The position numbers and the translations under genes were made by a program. From contig SKOL01000110.1 of NCBI GenBank assembly GCA_007120055.1, positions 1 through 9,473 on the forward strand: 9,473 nucleotides of DNA, read 5' to 3'. The DNA is from Anaerobacillus sp. (lineage in GTDB: Bacteria > Bacillota > Bacilli > Bacillales_H > Anaerobacillaceae). Below are positions 6,187 through 9,473 of the stretch, piece after piece. Each line of letters starts with the position of its first letter. The first letter of the stretch is position 1. Below the pieces are notes generated by a model that did not search any database, was not told where the DNA came from, and worked only from the letters and a program-made list of their open reading frames with translations.

Positions 6187-6313
6187 AAAAAGAGGTTGGG
6201 CCAAAACAAGTGCCAGACACCGTTTCACACCTACATATAGACATACATTAAAGCCTTTTTGTCTATATAAAGTAGTTTACGCGTGTGTCAGACACTTTTG
6301 GCCCACCCTCTTT
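6187..6313 (-). terminator. Composite hairpin element, probable terminator
   Basis: A long nested inverted repeat. The outer arms are AAAGAGGTTGGGCCAAAA (6189-6206) and TTTTGGCCCACCCTCTTT (6296-6313), with a single internal mismatch. Inside lie GTGCCAGACAC (6210-6220) and GTGTCAGACAC (6285-6295), then CACAC/GTGTG, then a perfect nine-base stem ATATAGACA (6235-6243) with TGTCTATAT (6260-6268). Read leftward, the outer stem ends in CTCTTTTTT, so it should terminate transcripts from the 40-residue protein gene and the amidase. Read rightward the tail is weaker. The core shares GTGTC(T/A)GACAC with the element at 3639-3816, so this looks like a mobile-type repeat nested in or used as a terminator. 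Confidence 0.75.
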
Positions 6314-6321
6314 CGCATCTC

Positions 6322-6444
6322 TTAGCCAAAACTGAGGAAATACTTCCAAATAGTATCTAATAATAGTGAAAGTCCGATAAGAAAAACCCCAATGCACGCA
6401 AAACTAATCGGCGAACCCCACTTCAATTCTTTTAATTCTTTCAT
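6322..6444 (-). CDS. Small membrane protein, 40 residues, function unknown
   Basis: A complete short frame starting at ATG 6444 with AGGTGA (complement of 6451-6456) six bases upstream. The product begins with a charged segment, MKELKELKWGSP, followed by one hydrophobic stretch, ISFACIGVFLIGLSLLLD (about 13-30), and a short aromatic tail, TIWKYFLSFG. This predicts a single membrane span. The positive-in N terminus suggests the C terminus lies outside. It sits between the amidase stop (81 bp upstream) and the composite terminator whose stem begins eight bases past its stop, all on one strand, so it is probably co-transcribed with the amidase. The family is not recognised. Start, ribosome site, membrane segment and terminator together favour a real gene, but conservation has not been tested. 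Confidence 0.65.
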   Translation of the reverse strand: MKELKELKWGSPISFACIGVFLIGLSLLLDTIWKYFLSFG

Positions 6445-6525
6445 TACTTATCACCTGCTTCTATCATAAAATAAATGGTTTCTAGTTGAAGGAGAGGAAA
6501 TAAGAAGCCCTTCCATACCTTTGAA

Positions 6526-8094
6526 TTATTGGTTTTTGTTATAGTAATCTACTAATCCTGCAACAATTGCTTCTGCTGCTTGCTCTTGATATATTCGATT
6601 AGCTAATTTTTCAGCTTCTGCACGGTTAGTTAAAAAGCCGAGTTCTATTAGCACACTCGGGACTTGAGTGTATTTGATAATTTCAAAACCTGCTTCTTTT
6701 ACACCTCTATCTCTTGTGCCTAGTGTATCGACTAACTTATCTTGAACACTATTTGCTAGCAAATGACTGTTAAACCTTTGAAAGTTACGGTTCCAGAAAG
6801 TTTCAGTTCCATGAGCCGAAGCGATAGCTGCTGAGTTTACGTGGAGGCTTAAAAATATATCAGCATTTTCTTTTTTTACAGTCTGTACTCGGTTACCAAG
6901 AGAAACATATACGTCTTTCGTTCTTGTCATATGAACTTTCGCCCCTGCTTGCTCGAGCTTCTTTTGTAAAATCAAAGATACATCTAATACGATATCTTTT
7001 TCTTTTAAGCCAAAAGCAACAGCTCCAGGATCTCTACCACCATGACCGGGATCAACAACAATCACTTTGTTTGCTAACTTCTTAGTATCAACGTTAGTTA
7101 AACTACCGCTAATATTTACGAAATCCCCATGGACGTAGGCCCAGTCATTGTTCACCTTTATTTTTAACCAATCTTTATTTACACCTACTTCATAAATATC
7201 AATCTTCGTTCCCTGCGATAAAACGGATAGCCTTCTTGAACTTTGGTTAGCTTCAGCTCGTACATTTAATGCATTTACTGCGACTGTTCCTTGACCGACC
7301 ACTTGATTTGTTGGCGTTGGTGTAGCGCTGTTTGTTTTTGCGGTTACAGTAACAAAATCTCCATGGACGTAGGCCCATTCGTTGTTCACTTTTATTTTTA
7401 ACCAATCTTTATTTACACCTTTTTCATAAATATCAATCTTCGTTCCTTGCGATAAAACGGATAGCCTTCTTGAACTTTGGTTCGCTTCAGCTCGTACATT
7501 TAATGCATTTACTGCAACTGTTCCTTGACCGACCACTTGATTTGTTGGCCTCGGAGCTGGAGGGGGTGTTTGGGCGGTTACAGTGACAAAATCTCCGTGG
7601 ACGTAGGCCCATTCGTTGTTCACTTTTATTTTTAGCCAATTTCTATTAATCCCTACTTCATAAATATCAATCATTGTTCCACGATGTAATACGGATACTC
7701 TTCGCGAATTTTGATTCGGTTCAGCCCTCACATTTAACGTACTTGCTGTAACTTCCCCTTTTCCTACGACTGAATTGCTAGGTTTATTTCGATGATTTTC
7801 GGTAATCATCACATAGTTTTTATGGACAAATCCCCATTGATTATTAAACCTAATTTTATACCAATTTTTATTAACATCTACTTCTGCGATTTGAACAGTT
7901 GCCCCTTCTGACAAAATTCCAATTCTGCGCGAGTTTTGCTTCGGCTCACTTCGGACATTTAGGGCACTTGCTGTAACTTTTCCAACCGCAACTTTACTAT
8001 TTTCACCATACACTGTTTCAGAATCGTTATAAAAACTCATAGAAACAAAAAGAGCCACAAAAACAGTCATAATCATTAGTGAAAACTTTCTCAA
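6526..8094 (-). CDS. Secreted N-acetylmuramoyl-L-alanine amidase with four SH3b repeats
   Basis: 522-residue exported cell-wall hydrolase that cuts the amide bond between N-acetylmuramic acid and L-alanine. Residues 1-30 form a signal peptide (MRKFSLMIMTVFVALFVSMS). Four bacterial SH3 domains follow at about 36-97, 109-173, 187-251 and 265-329, each with an LNVR(A/S)E motif and a W(A/G)(Y/F)VH motif; the last three are spaced exactly 78 residues apart. Short Pro/Thr-rich linkers join some. The Amidase_3 zinc domain (about 342-518) has H351 in DPGHGG, E365, H418 in SLHVNS and catalytic E484 in LIELGFL. The chosen start is TTG 8094, which follows AGGTGGTG at good spacing and gives a standard signal peptide; GTG 8112 in the same frame is the alternative. 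It may be co-transcribed with the 40-residue membrane protein gene downstream. Confidence 0.93.
   Translation of the reverse strand: MRKFSLMIMTVFVALFVSMSFYNDSETVYGENSKVAVGKVTASALNVRSEPKQNSRRIGILSEGATVQIAEVDVNKNWYKIRFNNQWGFVHKNYVMITENHRNKPSNSVVGKGEVTASTLNVRAEPNQNSRRVSVLHRGTMIDIYEVGINRNWLKIKVNNEWAYVHGDFVTVTAQTPPPAPRPTNQVVGQGTVAVNALNVRAEANQSSRRLSVLSQGTKIDIYEKGVNKDWLKIKVNNEWAYVHGDFVTVTAKTNSATPTPTNQVVGQGTVAVNALNVRAEANQSSRRLSVLSQGTKIDIYEVGVNKDWLKIKVNNDWAYVHGDFVNISGSLTNVDTKKLANKVIVVDPGHGGRDPGAVAFGLKEKDIVLDVSLILQKKLEQAGAKVHMTRTKDVYVSLGNRVQTVKKENADIFLSLHVNSAAIASAHGTETFWNRNFQRFNSHLLANSVQDKLVDTLGTRDRGVKEAGFEIIKYTQVPSVLIELGFLTNRAEAEKLANRIYQEQAAEAIVAGLVDYYNKNQ
7121..7550. repeat. Near-identical tandem DNA repeat coding SH3b units 3 and 4
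   Basis: Positions 7121-7316 and 7355-7550 are direct repeats with a 234-bp period, and by eye differ at only about ten of 196 positions. They encode the fourth and third SH3b domains with their linker start. Positions from 7589 hold a more diverged third copy in the same register (second SH3b). This shows recent in-frame duplication inside the amidase gene. Confidence 0.85.
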
Positions 8095-8153
8095 AAAAAC
8101 ACCACCTGCCACATCATTTTATAATCTAACAAAAAAGTATAATTTTCCAATTA

Positions 8154-8162
8154 ATTCTACCA
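8154..8162 (-). promoter_or_regulatory. Extended -10 promoter candidate for the amidase gene
   Basis: The minus strand reads TATGGTAGAATTAA, a TGnTAGAAT extended -10 without a recognisable -35 at normal spacing. Transcription would start near 8147, about 50 bases before the TTG start. The string TATGGTAGAAT is the same as upstream of degS. No sigma-D-type motif, common for autolysins, was found here. Confidence 0.4.
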
Positions 8163-8295
8163 TATTTGACAAGAGAATTTTATAAGTATAGTAGACTATT
8201 TTTTTATTTTTTTTACATAGCGTTTTATAGTGGCCTGACGGCATGTTAGTGGTGACCCTTTTTACAATCGTTTTTATTTTCCTTAAACTTTTTAC

Positions 8296-8325
8296 TTGTC
8301 CTTAAAACAGGGAACTTGATATGTT
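8296..8325 (+). promoter_or_regulatory. Promoter candidate for tagO
   Basis: TTGTCC (8296-8301), an 18-bp spacer and TATGTT (8320-8325) preceded by an extended TGA. Transcription would begin near 8332, about 70 bases before the tagO ATG, at the foot of the hairpin at 8334-8354. Confidence 0.4.
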
Positions 8326-8333
8326 GTTTATTT

Positions 8334-8354
8334 ATCATGTGTTGGGGGCATGAT
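8334..8354 (+). other. Hairpin at the 5' end of the tagO leader
   Basis: ATCATG (8334-8339) and CATGAT (8349-8354) form a perfect six-base stem around the G-rich loop TGTTGGGGG. If the promoter at 8296-8325 is used, this would cap the 5' end of the transcript, a place where stems often protect mRNA. The function is inferred only. Confidence 0.35.
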
Positions 8355-8406
8355 TAATAAGGAGATTATCTATTTTTTGGATGTTTTTAGAGGAGTTTGT
8401 GTATGA
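8350..8406 (+). CDS. Possible 18-codon upstream frame overlapping tagO
   Basis: An ATG at 8350 opens an 18-residue frame (MINKEIIYFLDVFRGVCV) whose TGA overlaps the tagO ATG as ATGA. An AAGGAG at 8359-8364 lies inside the frame, and a TTG at 8377 in the same frame could use it at a slightly long spacing of 12. The ATG itself has GGGGG only one base upstream, too close to be a good site. Such an overlap could couple translation to tagO, but it may be chance. Confidence 0.2.
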   Translation: MINKEIIYFLDVFRGVCV

Positions 8407-9473
8407 ATGCTTATATTATTGCGCTTTTATTGACGTTTATAGTCTCTTTAATTATAACCCCTTTCATAAAACGATTAGCAAATAAATTAGGGGCATACGA
8501 TCGACCGAATAATAGAAAAGTACATAAAAATATTATCCCGAGCCTCGGTGGCCTTTCGATCTTTTTGGCAACAGTGGTAGGCTATTTGTATTTAGCCCCC
8601 AAATTAGAATACGTTCCTTATATTTTTATCGGTGGCTTTATTATTATTGCAATTGGTTTTTTCGATGACTTATATAACTTGTCTCCTGCAATTAAGTTTT
8701 CAGGTCAAATAATCGCTGCTTTAATCGTTGTTCAATCAGGTTTAAATATTGAGTTTTTAAATTTGCCGTTTGACGGACAAATTGATCTCGGTTTTTTCAG
8801 CTACATATTTACAGTCTTTTGGATCGTGGCAATCACAAATACAATTAATTTAATAGATGGTTTAGATGGATTAGCTGCTGGTGTTTCCACCATTGCTCTT
8901 TTTTCAATTATGGTTGTGGCGTTGATTAATAACCAACTTATCATTGTTGGTTTATGTATAATATTGATCGGAAGCACACTAGGTTTTTTAGTTTATAATT
9001 TTTATCCAGCGACGATATTTATGGGAGACACCGGATCGTTATTTTTAGGGTACTGTATTTCGATCATTTCAATCATGGGTCTTTTAAAAAGTGTAACTTT
9101 ATTTAGTTTTATTATTCCAGTGATCATTCTTGCTGTTCCTATTTTTGATACTTTCTTTGCCATTGTTAGGAGGGTTTTAAATAAGCAGAAGATTTCTGCT
9201 CCTGACAAGTCTCATTTACATCACTGCATTCTTGCAATGGGTGTCGACCACCGAACCTCGGTAATAATTATTTATTTATATGGTGCTTTTTTTGGGGGCG
9301 CAGCTCTTTTATTTTCAACCGCCACTTTATCTGTTTCTTTTATGATTGCTGCTATTTTAATGTTAATCATCCAACTAACGGCCGAAGTCGTTGGACTAAT
9401 CGGTCAAAAAAGAACACCTTTATTGAACATCGTTAAAAAGATTATCACCGTAACATTGAGTATAAAAAGTTAA
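8403..9473 (+). CDS. tagO: TagO, undecaprenyl-phosphate GlcNAc-1-phosphate transferase
   Basis: 356-residue polytopic membrane enzyme of the WecA/MraY/TagO family. It transfers GlcNAc-1-phosphate from UDP-GlcNAc to undecaprenyl phosphate, the first committed step of wall teichoic acid synthesis. Family motifs are all present: DRPNNRKVHKNIIPSLGG (33-50), the aspartates D88-D89 in GFFDDLYNLSPAIKFSGQ, NTINLIDGLDGLAAG (146-160), FMGDTGSLFLG (206-216) with D209, and the cytoplasmic DTFFAIVRR (249-257) to DKSHLHH (268-274). About ten hydrophobic segments are visible. ATG 8403 follows AGAGGAG at a seven-base spacing; an in-frame TTG at 8397 overlaps that site and is rejected. Length matches B. subtilis TagO (358 from memory). 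A role in other surface polysaccharides cannot be excluded. The gene is complete and its stop is the last codon of the window. Confidence 0.94.
   Translation: MNAYIIALLLTFIVSLIITPFIKRLANKLGAYDRPNNRKVHKNIIPSLGGLSIFLATVVGYLYLAPKLEYVPYIFIGGFIIIAIGFFDDLYNLSPAIKFSGQIIAALIVVQSGLNIEFLNLPFDGQIDLGFFSYIFTVFWIVAITNTINLIDGLDGLAAGVSTIALFSIMVVALINNQLIIVGLCIILIGSTLGFLVYNFYPATIFMGDTGSLFLGYCISIISIMGLLKSVTLFSFIIPVIILAVPIFDTFFAIVRRVLNKQKISAPDKSHLHHCILAMGVDHRTSVIIIYLYGAFFGGAALLFSTATLSVSFMIAAILMLIIQLTAEVVGLIGQKRTPLLNIVKKIITVTLSIKS

Noticed and set aside
8166..8192. TTGACA and TATAGT as a rightward promoter for tagO
   Set aside because: The -35 is perfect but the spacer is only 15 bp, and it overlaps the amidase promoter candidate; the extended -10 at 8296-8325 is closer and better spaced.
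8229..8258. GTGGCCTGACGGCATG as a degenerate third copy of the GTGTCTGACAC element
   Set aside because: Only a few bases match and the palindrome is lost; no inverted partner was found.
8243..8305. Plus-strand 20-codon hydrophobic frame MLVVTLFTIVFIFLKLFTCP
   Set aside because: No ribosome binding site before the ATG; T-rich DNA easily yields hydrophobic codons.

Overview
The window is a low-GC chromosomal segment of an endospore-former-type Firmicute, most likely family Bacillaceae. The grounds are the DegS/DegU pair followed by a DegV-family gene, YvyE beside them, TagO nearby, and strong AGGAGG-type ribosome binding sites. From memory, Bacillus subtilis keeps degS-degU-degV, yvyE and tagO in one neighbourhood. 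The genus cannot be fixed from this sequence; an environmental or alkaliphilic Bacillus relative is a guess.

Layout. Positions 1-250 hold no gene: a possible truncated repeat copy at the left edge, a good terminator for the leftward genes (90-122), and an AT-rich repeat that runs into the degV stop codon. Leftward genes degS (2103-3230), degU (1384-2085) and degV (251-1096) follow one another. degS and degU form a tight operon with a 17-bp gap. degU and degV are separated by 287 bp filled with tandem AT-rich repeats. Positions 3231-3848 are a divergent control region with promoter candidates on both strands and a 178-bp palindromic element (3639-3816) ending just before the yvyE ribosome binding site. 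yvyE (3849-4484) runs rightward and meets a leftward secreted D-alanyl-D-alanine carboxypeptidase (4558-6033). A composite hairpin element (6187-6313) then precedes an easily missed 40-residue membrane protein gene (6322-6444). Next comes a secreted amidase with four SH3b repeats (6526-8094), also leftward. After a divergent 308-bp region, tagO (8403-9473) runs rightward and its stop codon is the last codon of the window.

How it fits together. DegS/DegU is the cytoplasmic two-component switch that, in B. subtilis, controls exoenzymes, motility, competence and biofilm behaviour. The right half concerns the cell envelope. TagO commits undecaprenyl phosphate to wall teichoic acid, the carboxypeptidase trims peptidoglycan stem peptides, and the amidase cuts the stem peptide from the glycan.

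No wholly new system is evident. The points most worth a second look are two GTGTC(T/A)GACAC-based palindromic elements, AT-rich repeats abutting the stop codons of both degU and degV, the 40-residue membrane protein, a carboxypeptidase with unusual flanking domains, and a recently duplicated SH3b module. Several starts lie inside the longest open frames and were chosen from ribosome binding sites: degS 3230, yvyE 3849, carboxypeptidase 6033, amidase TTG 8094, tagO 8403.
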